A DNA stretch of 64,000 bases from Nocardia abscessus (GCF_015477775.1 NZ_JADLQO010000001.1:310001-374000), one strand, 5' to 3'; shown: positions 13,990 through 21,720, counted from the stretch's first letter. Translations and numbers: made by a program. The notes: generated from the letters alone by a model not told the origin.

Positions 13990-14442
13990 ATGCGGATCTC
14001 GGTGGCGGCGGACGAGCGGGTCGGGGTGGCCGAGGAACTCATCGGCGAGCTGGGCAAGCGCGGTCACGAGATCGTGCTGCACGGCGCGCTGTCCGCCGAG
14101 GAGCGGGACGACTGGGCATGGGCCAGCGAAGCGGCGGCCCGTGACGTAGCCCGAGGTCACACCGACCAGGCGATCGTCTGCTGCTGGACCGGCACCGGCG
14201 CCTCGATCGCGGCCAACAAGGTCCCCGGCGTGCGCGCCGCGCTCTGTGCGGACGCCTCGACCGCGGCGGGCGCCCGCACCTGGAACGACGCCAACGTCCT
14301 GGCCCTGAGCCTGCGTTCGACCTCCAGCGCCGAACTCCGCGAAATCCTCGACGCCTGGTTCACCACCGAACCGAGCGCCAGTCCCGGCGACCGGGCCAAT
14401 ATCGCCCATCTCGCCGACATCGAACGCGCCACCAACGCCTGA
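13990..14442 (+). CDS. RpiB/LacA/LacB-family sugar-phosphate isomerase
   Basis: A 150-residue protein of the RpiB/LacAB fold: MRISVAADERVGVAEEL at the N-terminus, and the conserved active-site region CCWTGTGASIAANKVPGVRAAL, where the first Cys pair and GTG-loop match the catalytic Cys and phosphate-binding glycines of ribose-5-phosphate isomerase B. The usual N-terminal DHxG is replaced by ADERVG, so it is a divergent member that may act on another sugar phosphate or derivative. The ATG at 13990 is six bases after a TACGCT -10 element. A 13-base tandem repeat begins immediately at its stop codon. Confidence 0.78.
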   Translation: MRISVAADERVGVAEELIGELGKRGHEIVLHGALSAEERDDWAWASEAAARDVARGHTDQAIVCCWTGTGASIAANKVPGVRAALCADASTAAGARTWNDANVLALSLRSTSSAELREILDAWFTTEPSASPGDRANIAHLADIERATNA

Positions 14443-14505
14443 CCGAGCTGCCGGACCGAGCCGCCAAACGAAGCCGCCAGACGAAGCCGCCGGACCGAGC
14501 CGCCG
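14441..14505 (+). repeat. 13-base tandem repeat, five copies
   Basis: Five consecutive 13-base units of the form GACCGAGCCGCCG occupy 14441-14453, 14454-14466, 14467-14479, 14480-14492 and 14493-14505. Each differs from that consensus by no more than about three bases. The array starts inside the stop codon of the RpiB-like gene and fills about half of the gap before the kinase gene. Confidence 0.8.
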
Positions 14506-14571
14506 GACGCTCCGCGTCCACAGCGTGTGCAGCGCGACCGGCCCGCCTGCGCTGGCGACGAAACCCGGCGA

Positions 14572-14577
14572 TACGGT
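14572..14577 (+). promoter_or_regulatory. -10 element of leaderless promoter (Ser/Thr kinase)
   Basis: TACGGT followed by six bases (CGAGGC) and the ATG at 14584. It fits TANNNT-N6-start. Confidence 0.5.
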
Positions 14578-14583
14578 CGAGGC

Positions 14584-16113
14584 ATGGTCGTGCAGAGCCC
14601 CGGCGGCACGTTCGGGAACTATTCTCTCGAACGCTTGCTGGGTCGCGGCGGCATGGGCGAGGTGTGGTTGGCACACGACCACGCCGGGCGCGCCGTCGCA
14701 CTCAAGGTGCTGTCCGCGGCGTACACCGCCGATTCGCTCTATCGACAGCGCTTCGAGCGCGAGGCGCGATTGGGCGCCCGGGTACGCAACCCGCACATCG
14801 TGCCTCTCCACGCCTTCGGCGAGGTCGATGGCCACCTGTTCTTGGAGATGGCTTATATCGAGGGCGTCGACCTCGGCACACGCCTGAAATCGGGCGCGCT
14901 GCCACCGGATCGGGCCGTCGACGTCATCGTCCAGGCCGCCGAGGCGCTGGACGCCGCGCACGCGGCCGGACTCGTGCACCGCGATGTGAAGCCGGGCAAC
15001 ATCCTCCTGCACACCAGCGGTTTCGTGTATCTGATCGACTTCGGTATCGCCCGTGCCGCCGACAGCACCGCGCTCACCGCTACCGGGCTGGTGGTCGGCA
15101 CGCTGGGGTACATGGCGCCGGAGCGATTCACCGGCACGGTCGACGCCCGGTCCGATATCTATTCGCTGGCCTGCGTGCTCTACGAAACCCTCACCGGGAA
15201 ACCGCCCTACGGCGAAGGCGATCCGGCTCAGCAGATGCACGCGCACCTGACGAGCGAACCGCCGCGTGCCGCGCGGGTTGCCCGCGACGTCCCGGCCGCA
15301 CTCGACGCCGTCATAGCCCGGGGGATGGCCAAGGAGCCGGACGCGCGCTACAGCAGCGCGGGGAATTTCGCCGCGGCGGCCTCGGCTGCCCTGGCCCGGT
15401 CCGCACCATTGCTACCGCCCCCGCCTGTCACGCGTCCCGCGGCACCGGCCGGCCACCCGGCTACTCGGATGCTGACGGCCGCCACCCCGACGCCTCCGAC
15501 GGCCGAGGTTCGTGCTGTCGCTCCGGCCGGGCGACGCGATCATCGATTGCGCCGATGGATACCCGTCGCCGCCGGAGCGGCGCTCGTCGCCGCGGTGGGG
15601 TTGTGGCTGCTCGGAAGCGGCATCGACTTCGGGTCCGCACCTGTTGCGGGTCCGACGCCCAGCGAAGCCGCCACGTCGACCGATGCTTCGCTGCCCTCGA
15701 CCGGCGGGCAGGCCGCGAATCCGGGTCCTGCCGTGCGCGACGGAAACTTCGCTTTCACCGTGACCGGCGTGGCCTCCGACGCGACAACCGCGGCCGGTTC
15801 CCACACGATCGTGACACTGACTGTCACCAACGTGTCCGACCGCGAACAGACCCTTGTCGTAGCCGATCAACGGCTGGTCACCACCGGCGGCCGCTCCGTC
15901 CCACCCGACGCGGCGGTCACCGCCGAACTCAACCCGCCCGGCGACGACTCCGCGCGCCTGGCTCCCGGCCGCGCCAGTACGATCCGGCTGGCCTTCGACC
16001 TGCCCGGCAAGAACAAGAACGGCAAGAAGAACGACAAGAAAGACGACGTCGCGAGCCACTTGATCCTGCACGGCGCACCGTCGTCACCCGGCGTCACCGT
16101 GCGGATCGGCTGA
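14584..16113 (+). CDS. Transmembrane serine/threonine protein kinase with DUF4352-like ectodomain
   Basis: A 509-residue receptor-type kinase of the mycobacterial Pkn kind. Kinase domain at about 12-275: glycine loop GRGGMGEVW, Lys41 in ALKVL, HRDVKPGN with Asp134, DFGIA, and GTLGYMAPERF in the activation segment. A Pro/Ala-rich juxtamembrane linker follows, then one transmembrane helix at about 320-345 (IPVAAGAALVAAVGLWLLGS) and an outer domain of about 150 residues resembling DUF4352 beta-sandwich domains (FAFTVTGV, TIVTLTVTNVSDREQTLVV). A Lys-rich stretch, KNKNGKKNDKKDD, sits near the C-terminus. The extracellular ligand is unknown. It converges with metZ 23 bases away. Confidence 0.92.
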   Translation: MVVQSPGGTFGNYSLERLLGRGGMGEVWLAHDHAGRAVALKVLSAAYTADSLYRQRFEREARLGARVRNPHIVPLHAFGEVDGHLFLEMAYIEGVDLGTRLKSGALPPDRAVDVIVQAAEALDAAHAAGLVHRDVKPGNILLHTSGFVYLIDFGIARAADSTALTATGLVVGTLGYMAPERFTGTVDARSDIYSLACVLYETLTGKPPYGEGDPAQQMHAHLTSEPPRAARVARDVPAALDAVIARGMAKEPDARYSSAGNFAAAASAALARSAPLLPPPPVTRPAAPAGHPATRMLTAATPTPPTAEVRAVAPAGRRDHRLRRWIPVAAGAALVAAVGLWLLGSGIDFGSAPVAGPTPSEAATSTDASLPSTGGQAANPGPAVRDGNFAFTVTGVASDATTAAGSHTIVTLTVTNVSDREQTLVVADQRLVTTGGRSVPPDAAVTAELNPPGDDSARLAPGRASTIRLAFDLPGKNKNGKKNDKKDDVASHLILHGAPSSPGVTVRIG

Positions 16114-16136
16114 CCGATCGCGCGCCGGTTCCGCGG

Positions 16137-17351
16137 TCAGGAAAGGGCGTGGTCGAGGTCTTCGAGGAGGTCTTCGACGTCTTCGAGGCCCACCGAGATG
16201 CGCACGACGCCGTCGGTCAGGCCGATGGTGGCCCGGCCTTCGGGGCCCATGGCGCGGTGGGTGGTGGTGGCCGGGTGCGTGATCAGGCTCTTGGCGTCAC
16301 CGAGGTTGTTGGAGATGTCGACGATGCGCAATCTGTTCAGGACTTCGAAAGCGCGCTTCTTCGCCTCGTTTTCGGGGGCGTTCAGCTCGAAGGTGACCAC
16401 GGTGCCGCCCCCGCTCATCTGACCGGTGGCCAGCGCGTGCTGCGGATGCGATTCCAGGAACGGGTATCGCACCCAGCCGACAGCCGGGTTGTTCTCCAGG
16501 AAGCGGGCGATGCGCAGGGCGGACTCCGTGGAATGGCGCACCCGCAGCGGCATCGTCTCCAGACCCTTGAGCAGCGTCCACGCGTTGAACGGGCTCAGCG
16601 CCGGACCGGTATGGCGCATCAGCGTTTTCACCGGCCCGTCGATGTAGTCCTGCGCGCCCAGGATCGCGCCGCCCAGCACCCGGCCCTGCCCATCGATGTG
16701 CTTGGTGCCCGAGTAGACCACCACGTCGGCGCCGAGCTCGAAGCCACGTTGCAGCAGCGGAGTGGCGAACACGTTGTCCAGCACGACTTTCGCACCCGCC
16801 GCGTGTGCCAGTTCGGTCACCCGGCGCACGTCGACCAACGTCTGCATCGGATTGGCGGGCGTCTCGAAGAACACCGCCTGGGTCGGCACCGACAGTGCCT
16901 GTTCCCACTGGTCGAGATCATCGCCGTCGACGAAGACGGTCTCCACGCCCCACCGCGGGAGGATCTCGTTGCACACCACGAAGCACGAGCCGAACAGGCT
17001 GCGGGCGGCGACGAGCCGGTCGCCCGCGCTCAGCAGCGCGCCCAGCGCGGTGAACACCGCGGACATGCCACTCGCGGTCGCGAAGCACGCTTCGGCGCCG
17101 TCGAGCAGACGCATCCGCTCCTCGAACATGGCCACGGTGGGGTTGCCGTAGCGGGAGTAGACGAAGTGCTCGACCTCGCCGGTGAACGCGGCCTCGGCGG
17201 CCTCGGCGCTCTCGTAGACGAAGCCGGAGGTCAGGTACAGCGCCTCGGCGGTCTCCTCGAAACCGGAGCGCCGCAGCCCGCCGCGCACGCCGAGCGTCGC
17301 GGGGCCGACGCCTTCGGGCAGCGGCTTGTCGAACGCGCCGCCGGTGATCAC
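16137..17351 (-). CDS. metZ: O-succinylhomoserine sulfhydrylase
   Basis: PLP enzyme of the Cys/Met metabolism family that makes homocysteine from O-succinylhomoserine and sulfide. It has 404 residues. Visible features are SRYGNPTVAMFEERM (substrate and PLP-phosphate region), TASGMSAVFTALGALLSAGD, DNVFATP, and SGTKHIDGQGRVLGG with the PLP-binding Lys. I chose GTG at 17351 because it overlaps the rhodanese stop as GTGA, giving MITGGAFDKPLPEG; a longer frame only re-reads the rhodanese gene. The pair matches Rv0390-Rv0391. Expression should depend on SAM through the SAM-IV riboswitch in the shared leader, a logical feedback on methionine synthesis. Confidence 0.94.
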   Translation of the reverse strand: MITGGAFDKPLPEGVGPATLGVRGGLRRSGFEETAEALYLTSGFVYESAEAAEAAFTGEVEHFVYSRYGNPTVAMFEERMRLLDGAEACFATASGMSAVFTALGALLSAGDRLVAARSLFGSCFVVCNEILPRWGVETVFVDGDDLDQWEQALSVPTQAVFFETPANPMQTLVDVRRVTELAHAAGAKVVLDNVFATPLLQRGFELGADVVVYSGTKHIDGQGRVLGGAILGAQDYIDGPVKTLMRHTGPALSPFNAWTLLKGLETMPLRVRHSTESALRIARFLENNPAVGWVRYPFLESHPQHALATGQMSGGGTVVTFELNAPENEAKKRAFEVLNRLRIVDISNNLGDAKSLITHPATTTHRAMGPEGRATIGLTDGVVRISVGLEDVEDLLEDLDHALS

Positions 17352-17764
17352 GACTGCCGCCAGGGCAGTCCCAGGGCACGCCAGCCCGCGCCGCCGCGAT
17401 GCCCGAATTCGTCGAGCGGGCCTTCGAAGCCCTCGAGCACGTTGTAGGAGGTGCGGTAACCGGCCGACGTGGCGGCGATCGCCGCGCCCACCGAACGCTG
17501 GCCGGAGCGGCAGAGGAAGACGACGGGAGCATCGGGGTCGTGACCGTCGAGCGCCTGCTTCAACTGCTCGACGAATGCCTCGTTGCGCCCACCCGTCGAG
17601 TCGACCCACTCGATCAGCACGGTCGGCCGTTCGATCGAGCTCGTGTCGGGGACGCCGACGAACCTCCATTCCGCTTCCGTCCGCACGTCCACCAGGACGG
17701 CTTCGGGATTGTCCCGCAACAGTTCCCATGCCTGCTGCGGAGTGATGTCACCGGCATAACTCAT
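17348..17764 (-). CDS. Rhodanese-domain protein (Rv0390-like)
   Basis: A single-domain rhodanese of 138 residues. The active-site Cys is Cys85 in FLCRSGQRS, and the N-terminal half has VLVDVRTEAEW. It probably carries sulfane sulfur as a persulfide; its coupling by a 4-base overlap to metZ suggests it supplies or detoxifies sulfur for homocysteine synthesis, which is inference. The ATG at 17764 is preferred: AGGAGG (17770-17775) lies five bases upstream, while the GTG at 17770 overlaps that site. First gene after the SAM-IV riboswitch, whose aptamer ends five bases before the ribosome site, so SAM binding could block translation initiation directly. Confidence 0.9.
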   Translation of the reverse strand: MSYAGDITPQQAWELLRDNPEAVLVDVRTEAEWRFVGVPDTSSIERPTVLIEWVDSTGGRNEAFVEQLKQALDGHDPDAPVVFLCRSGQRSVGAAIAATSAGYRTSYNVLEGFEGPLDEFGHRGGAGWRALGLPWRQS

Positions 17765-17769
17765 GTGCA

Positions 17770-17775
17770 CCTCCT
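17770..17775 (-). promoter_or_regulatory. Ribosome-binding site directly after the SAM-IV aptamer
   Basis: AGGAGG on the minus strand, five bases after the aptamer and five before the rhodanese ATG. It decides the start codon and is positioned for sequestration by the riboswitch. Confidence 0.75.
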
Positions 17776-17780
17776 GCGAA

Positions 17781-17895
17781 TCCGCACTTGCCGCGCCCGG
17801 GACCGGGGCGCCGCCAGGTCGTCACCCGGAGCACCCCACCGCGGAGGAGGGTTGCCGACCAGTAATGCCGGGGCTTGACACTGGTTCTCATGACC
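17781..17895 (-). promoter_or_regulatory. SAM-IV riboswitch aptamer
   Basis: Read on the minus strand, the leader of the rhodanese-metZ operon holds the ordered conserved blocks of the SAM-IV class: GGTCATGAG at the 5' end, GTCAAGCCCCGGC, GGCAACCCTCC, CCGCGGTGGGGTG, TCCGGGTGA followed by CGACC (which pairs back with the 5' GGTC), and a terminal GGCAAGTGCGGA. About 115 nt in all. SAM-IV RNAs are known from actinobacteria upstream of sulfur-metabolism genes, which fits metZ. Identification is from remembered consensus blocks; a covariance-model search would confirm it. Confidence 0.9.
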
Positions 17896-17903
17896 TTCGA
17901 CTG

Positions 17904-17933
17904 AGATTGCACCGACCCGGGTCACCCTGTCAA
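17904..17933 (-). promoter_or_regulatory. Promoter of the SAM-IV / rhodanese / metZ transcript
   Basis: Minus strand: perfect -35 TTGACA (17928-17933), 18-base spacer, -10-like CAATCT (17904-17909). Transcription would start near 17897, only one or two bases before the first aptamer block, so promoter and riboswitch predictions support each other. Confidence 0.7.
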
Positions 17934-17958
17934 ACCCTGGCGCACACTGCGCGAACAC

Positions 17959-18408
17959 TCAGGTGCAGACCAGCCACTTGCTGCCGGACCTGGTGAGATT
18001 CCAGGTCGAGGTCGCCTCCCGCCCGTCCACCTTTGTGGTCACGGTGGCCTTGCCCCGGTCGCCGTCCACCATGGGGTTGTCGATTTTCGTGATCTCGACC
18101 GGCTTTCCGGCGCCGTCCTGGCCCGCCAGCGGCGAGCGGCTCGCGTCGAAACCTTGGCACGCGGTGCCCGGGGGCGGTACGACGTCGCTGCGGTTGGATC
18201 CGTCGACGAAGTTGCGGACGGCCGCGGTGATGCGGTCGGCTTCTGTGACATTTTTCTCAGCGGGCGACAGCACACCGCCGAGCACGATCGCGATCAGCAC
18301 GATCGCCGCGACCACCGCGGCCGCGATGAACGGGGCCGCGGAGCGCTTGTCGGTCTGATCGACCCGGATGATCTCGTCCTCGCCCGGGGTCGGCTGCTGT
18401 TCGGTCAT
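17959..18408 (-). CDS. Small membrane-anchored protein of unknown function
   Basis: A 149-residue protein I cannot assign to a characterised family. A charged cytoplasmic N-terminus of about 25 residues is followed by one helix (PFIAAAVVAAIVLIAIVLGG, about residues 26-46) and an outer domain of about 100 residues ending RSGSKWLVCT, with a Cys in GTACQGFD. The overall plan, an N-in anchor plus a small alpha/beta domain with alternating strands and a terminal WxVC motif, resembles DUF4878/NTF2-like domains and is echoed by the C-terminus of the 912-residue protein at 38334. ATG at 18408 begins MTEQQPTPGED. It reads away from fprA; its 3' end lies just upstream of the riboswitch promoter. Confidence 0.7.
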   Translation of the reverse strand: MTEQQPTPGEDEIIRVDQTDKRSAAPFIAAAVVAAIVLIAIVLGGVLSPAEKNVTEADRITAAVRNFVDGSNRSDVVPPPGTACQGFDASRSPLAGQDGAGKPVEITKIDNPMVDGDRGKATVTTKVDGREATSTWNLTRSGSKWLVCT

Positions 18409-18568
18409 GGCTCGATGATCCCTGGTCGGCGCGGGTATCGAGCGCTCGGCCCCCTGCTCGGGACCACGGCGATCACGACACGGTCCGGGCGGCCGCGATA
18501 GGCGGCGCGCAACCGGGTAAGCGACGGATGTGGCTTGCGATGGCATCCGCCGAGTTCACGCACCGCCG

Positions 18569-18590
18569 CGGGATGGGATCGACCATCCCG
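18569..18590. other. 22-base palindrome in the divergent region upstream of fprA
   Basis: Perfect 8-base arms CGGGATGG and CCATCCCG around GATCGA. TAGAAT (18592-18597), a good -10 hexamer on the plus strand, begins one base after it. This lies in the 377-base gap between the divergent gene ending at 18408 and fprA; nothing else in that gap looks coding. Operator for an unknown regulator is the likeliest reading. Confidence 0.45.
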
Positions 18591-18725
18591 ATAGAATCGC
18601 GGGACGGCGGCCTGCTGTCATAGCGAATCGGCAGCTCCACGCCGCGGCGAACGGAGCACCGTGCAGCCACGAGCCGGCAACGCCGGCGTCCGCACCGAAC
18701 GGGTGCGACCGAGCCGGTGCGTCAA

Positions 18726-18741
18726 CTTAGCCTAAGCTAAG
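18726..18741. promoter_or_regulatory. IdeR/DtxR-like iron box upstream of fprA
   Basis: Palindrome CTTAGC-CTAA-GCTAAG, 45 bases before the fprA ATG. By eye, the 19 bases from 18727 match the mycobacterial iron-box consensus at about 13 positions. The site is plausible but not strong enough to call without scoring against an IdeR matrix. Confidence 0.4.
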
Positions 18742-18785
18742 CCAGACGTCATTAATTGTTTCGACCATAAGGGTGCGCGTAAGAG

Positions 18786-20249
18786 ATGACCGAACAGAGT
18801 GCAGTACCGGATGGCGGTGTTCGCGAGCCCTCCGTGGTGACGCAGGCTTCCTCCGCCGGGCTCGACGCGCACACCGCGAAGACCCGCCCGCTCCGCATCG
18901 CGATCGTGGGCGCCGGACCGGCCGGGATCTACGCCGCGGACGCGTTGATGAAGTCCGACGCCGAGGTGAGCATCGACCTGTTCGAGCGCATGCCCGCGCC
19001 GTTCGGGTTGATCCGCTACGGCGTCGCGCCCGACCACCCGCGGATCAAGGGCATCATCACCGCCCTGCACAAGGTGCTGGACAAGCCGCAGGTGCGCCTG
19101 CTGGGCAACATCGACTATGGCACCGACATCACCCTCGACGACCTGCGGGCCTTCTACGACGCGGTGATCTTCTCCACCGGCGCCAACGCCGACCGCGCCC
19201 TGCCGATCCCCGGCATCGACCTGGACGGCTCCTTCGGCGCCGCCGACTTCGTCTCCTGGTACGACGGCCACCCCGACGTGCCCCGCACCTGGCCGTTGGA
19301 CGCGGAGAAAGTCGCGGTCCTCGGCGTCGGCAACGTCGCGCTGGACGTCGCCCGCGTGCTGGCCAAGACCGGCGACGAACTGCTGCCCACGGAGATCCCG
19401 CCGAACGTCTACAAGGGCCTGAAGGCCAACAAGGCCGTCGAGGTGCACGTCTTCGGCCGCCGCGGCCCGGCGCAGGCCAAGTTCACCCCGCTGGAGCTGC
19501 GCGAACTCGACCACTCGCCCACCATCGAAGTCATCGTCGACCCCGAGGACATCGATTACGACGAAGGCTCCGAAGCCGCGCGCCGCCACTCCAAGCAGGT
19601 CGACATGGTCGCCAACACCCTCGAGCAGTGGGCCATCCGCGACGCAGGCGACCGGCCGCACAAGCTGTTCCTGCACTTCTTCGAATCGCCCGCCGAGGTG
19701 CTCGGCGAGAACGGCAAGGTGGTCGGCCTGCGCACCGAGCGCACCGAGCTCGACGGCACCGGCAACGTCAAGGGCACGGGCGTGTTCAAGGACTGGGACG
19801 TGCAGGCGGTCTACCGCGCCGTCGGCTACCTGTCGCAGAACCTGACCAACCTGCCGTTCGACGACCAGGCGGGCACCGTGCCGAACGAAGCGGGTCGCGT
19901 GATCGCCGACGAGAACGCCGACGGCGCGGCGCGGTACATGCCCGCCACCTACGTCACCGGTTGGATCAAGCGCGGCCCCGTCGGCCTGATCGGTCACACC
20001 AAGGGCGACGCCAACGAGACCATCGCCTGCCTGCTGGACGACGCTCCCGACTTCGCACCGGCCGAGCGGCCCGAACCCGAGGCCGTCACCGAGTTCCTGG
20101 AGAGCAAGGGCATTCCGTTCACCACCTGGGCCGGCTGGTACCGCCTCGACGCGCACGAGCGCTCCCTCGGCGAGCCCGAGGGCCGCGAGCGGGTCAAGGT
20201 CGTGGAGCGCGAGGACATGCTGCGCGCCAGCGAACCGCACAAGGTCTGA
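18786..20249 (+). CDS. fprA: Ferredoxin/adrenodoxin-type NADP reductase, FprA-like
   Basis: A 487-residue FAD flavoprotein that moves electrons from NADPH to ferredoxins, for example for cytochrome P450s. FAD site: IAIVGAGPAGIYAADAL near residue 40; NADP site: VAVLGVGNVALDVARVL near 180; ATYVTGWIKRGPVGLIGHTKGDA near the C-terminus is a strong adrenodoxin-reductase signature. There is no N-terminal ferredoxin domain, so it is FprA-like rather than FprB-like. About 30 residues longer at the N-terminus than mycobacterial FprA; the ATG at 18786 (MTEQSAVPDGG) has only a weak AAGAG site, so a later GTG remains possible. A 10-base-stem hairpin follows the stop codon. Confidence 0.92.
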   Translation: MTEQSAVPDGGVREPSVVTQASSAGLDAHTAKTRPLRIAIVGAGPAGIYAADALMKSDAEVSIDLFERMPAPFGLIRYGVAPDHPRIKGIITALHKVLDKPQVRLLGNIDYGTDITLDDLRAFYDAVIFSTGANADRALPIPGIDLDGSFGAADFVSWYDGHPDVPRTWPLDAEKVAVLGVGNVALDVARVLAKTGDELLPTEIPPNVYKGLKANKAVEVHVFGRRGPAQAKFTPLELRELDHSPTIEVIVDPEDIDYDEGSEAARRHSKQVDMVANTLEQWAIRDAGDRPHKLFLHFFESPAEVLGENGKVVGLRTERTELDGTGNVKGTGVFKDWDVQAVYRAVGYLSQNLTNLPFDDQAGTVPNEAGRVIADENADGAARYMPATYVTGWIKRGPVGLIGHTKGDANETIACLLDDAPDFAPAERPEPEAVTEFLESKGIPFTTWAGWYRLDAHERSLGEPEGRERVKVVEREDMLRASEPHKV

Positions 20250-20270
20250 TCACCCCGGCTGCGAACGACT

Positions 20271-20305
20271 CCGCTGCCACCGCGGCACCCCCGCTGTGGC
20301 AGCGG
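20271..20305 (+). terminator. Stem-loop terminator after fprA
   Basis: Perfect 10-base stem CCGCTGCCAC / GTGGCAGCGG with a 15-base loop, 21 bases after the fprA stop. No U-tract follows, as is common in high-GC actinobacteria. Confidence 0.55.
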
Positions 20306-20322
20306 AAAATCCGACACTGAGG

Positions 20323-20328
20323 CATTCT
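20323..20328 (+). promoter_or_regulatory. -10-like element before the amidohydrolase GTG
   Basis: CATTCT lies six bases before the GTG at 20335, keeping the A at position 2 and T at position 6 of TANNNT. It supports the shorter start and a leaderless mRNA. Confidence 0.4.
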
Positions 20329-20334
20329 GTACAA

Positions 20335-21213
20335 GTGTTCGATGCCCACCTGCACATCTTCGACCCGCGGTTTCCGTTGGCCGAGAACGAGGGCTACCTG
20401 CCCGACCCGTTCACCATCGCCGATTACCGCAAGCGCATGTCGCGATTCGACATCGGCGGCGGCGCGGTGGTCAGCGGGTCGTTCCAGGGCACCGACCAGA
20501 CCTACTTGAAGGCCGCCCTCGCCGAACTCGGTGAGGGCTGGGTCGGCGTCACCCGGCTCGACCTCGACGCCACCGACGAGGAAATCCTCGAACTGGACCG
20601 CATCGGCGTGCGCGCGCTGCGCTTCAACCTCAAGCGCGCGGCCGCCGACATCACCGGGATGACGTTGCAGGCGCTGCGCGCGTACGAATTGGCGGGCTGG
20701 CACGTCGAGGTCTACATCGACGGCACGATGCTGGCCTCGCTGCAACCCGTCATCTCCAAGCTGCCCGCGCTGTCGGTCGACCATCTGGGCATGTCCGCGG
20801 AGGGCGTGCCTTTCCTGCTCGATCTCGTCGATCGCGGCGCCAAGGTCAAAGCGACGGGTTTCGGCCGGGTCGCGATGAACGTCGCCGACACCCTGCGCCG
20901 CATCCACGCGGTGAATCCCGAAGCCCTGATGTTCGGCACCGATCTGCCCGGCACTCGCGCCGGGCGCCCGTTCGAGGACTCGGACGTCGATCTGCTCTGT
21001 GACGTCGTGGGCACCGACATGTACGCGGTCCTGGAGGACAACGCGCGCGCGTTCTACCGTCTCCCGGCCCGCGTACGCACCGTCAGCACCGACCACACCC
21101 CCACACTGCCGCTGTACCGCCCGGAACCGCCGACCCTGCGGCTGCGCCGCGACGAACTGCCCGACGAAAGCCGTGCGGGAGACACGATTCCGTTCCCCGC
21201 CATCGATCGGTAG
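20335..21213 (+). CDS. Amidohydrolase-family (amidohydro-rel) metal-dependent hydrolase
   Basis: A 292-residue TIM-barrel hydrolase. The N-terminal metal-binding DAHLHIFD is at residues 3-10, a further conserved His in SVDHLGM, and the C-terminal metal Asp in MFGTDLPG, the pattern of the amidohydrolase-2 group (decarboxylases and lactonases). The last 45 residues are a Pro/Arg-rich tail. Substrate unknown. Start choice: an alternative GTG at 20296 lies in the fprA terminator stem, whereas GTG at 20335 has a -10-like CATTCT six bases ahead and begins right before the metal motif. It converges with the DUF456 gene after three bases. Confidence 0.78.
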   Translation: MFDAHLHIFDPRFPLAENEGYLPDPFTIADYRKRMSRFDIGGGAVVSGSFQGTDQTYLKAALAELGEGWVGVTRLDLDATDEEILELDRIGVRALRFNLKRAAADITGMTLQALRAYELAGWHVEVYIDGTMLASLQPVISKLPALSVDHLGMSAEGVPFLLDLVDRGAKVKATGFGRVAMNVADTLRRIHAVNPEALMFGTDLPGTRAGRPFEDSDVDLLCDVVGTDMYAVLEDNARAFYRLPARVRTVSTDHTPTLPLYRPEPPTLRLRRDELPDESRAGDTIPFPAIDR

Positions 21214-21216
21214 CGC

Positions 21217-21714
21217 TCAGACGGCGAAGACGCCTGCCACCCAGACACCGACGGCAAGCAGCGCCCCGAAGAGCTCGATCATGATGGACAGGCCGACGCC
21301 CTTCAACGCGTGCACCGTCGCCTGCCATGCCTGCCGGTTGACGCGCAGCCGCTGGAGTTCCGAAAGGTACACGCCGAGAACGAACCCCACGAACAGGCCG
21401 ACAACCGGGATCACGAAGAAGCCGACCACACCGAGTACCGCACCGAGGAAGAGCGCGCGGTTGGACACCCCCGCGTCCTTCATCCTGCGTCCGGGCCAGA
21501 GGTATTTGACGACGCCGGAGAGCACCAGCAGCACCGTGCTGATCGCGAAAACCGTCCAGGCCGTGACGCCCCCGGTCAGGAAGGCCCAGACGGCGATGGC
21601 CCCGAAGATCAGGATGACGCCCGGCAGGATCGGCACGACGACCCCGACGAGGCCGACCAGAATCACGAGGCCGGTGAGAAGGTTGTACCACCCCTGATCA
21701 GACAGCGCGTCCAC
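21217..21714 (-). CDS. DUF456-family membrane protein
   Basis: A 165-residue protein with four to five hydrophobic helices and the DUF456 features: LVILVGLVGVVVPILPGVILIF at the N-terminus with its Pro-Gly turn, a central GRRMKDAGVSNRALFLGAVLG, and PVVGLFVGFVLGVYLSEL. Function of the family is unknown. GTG at 21714 is preceded by TAGGCT six bases upstream, so it is likely leaderless. The alpha/beta-hydrolase gene ends 35 bases upstream on the same strand, so partial read-through is possible. Confidence 0.8.
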   Translation of the reverse strand: MDALSDQGWYNLLTGLVILVGLVGVVVPILPGVILIFGAIAVWAFLTGGVTAWTVFAISTVLLVLSGVVKYLWPGRRMKDAGVSNRALFLGAVLGVVGFFVIPVVGLFVGFVLGVYLSELQRLRVNRQAWQATVHALKGVGLSIMIELFGALLAVGVWVAGVFAV

Positions 21715-21720
21715 ACGTGC

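Noticed and set aside
20296..20334. Upstream GTG start for the amidohydrolase
   Set aside because: It lies within the stem of the fprA terminator and adds residues without family character; GTG at 20335 has better -10 spacing.
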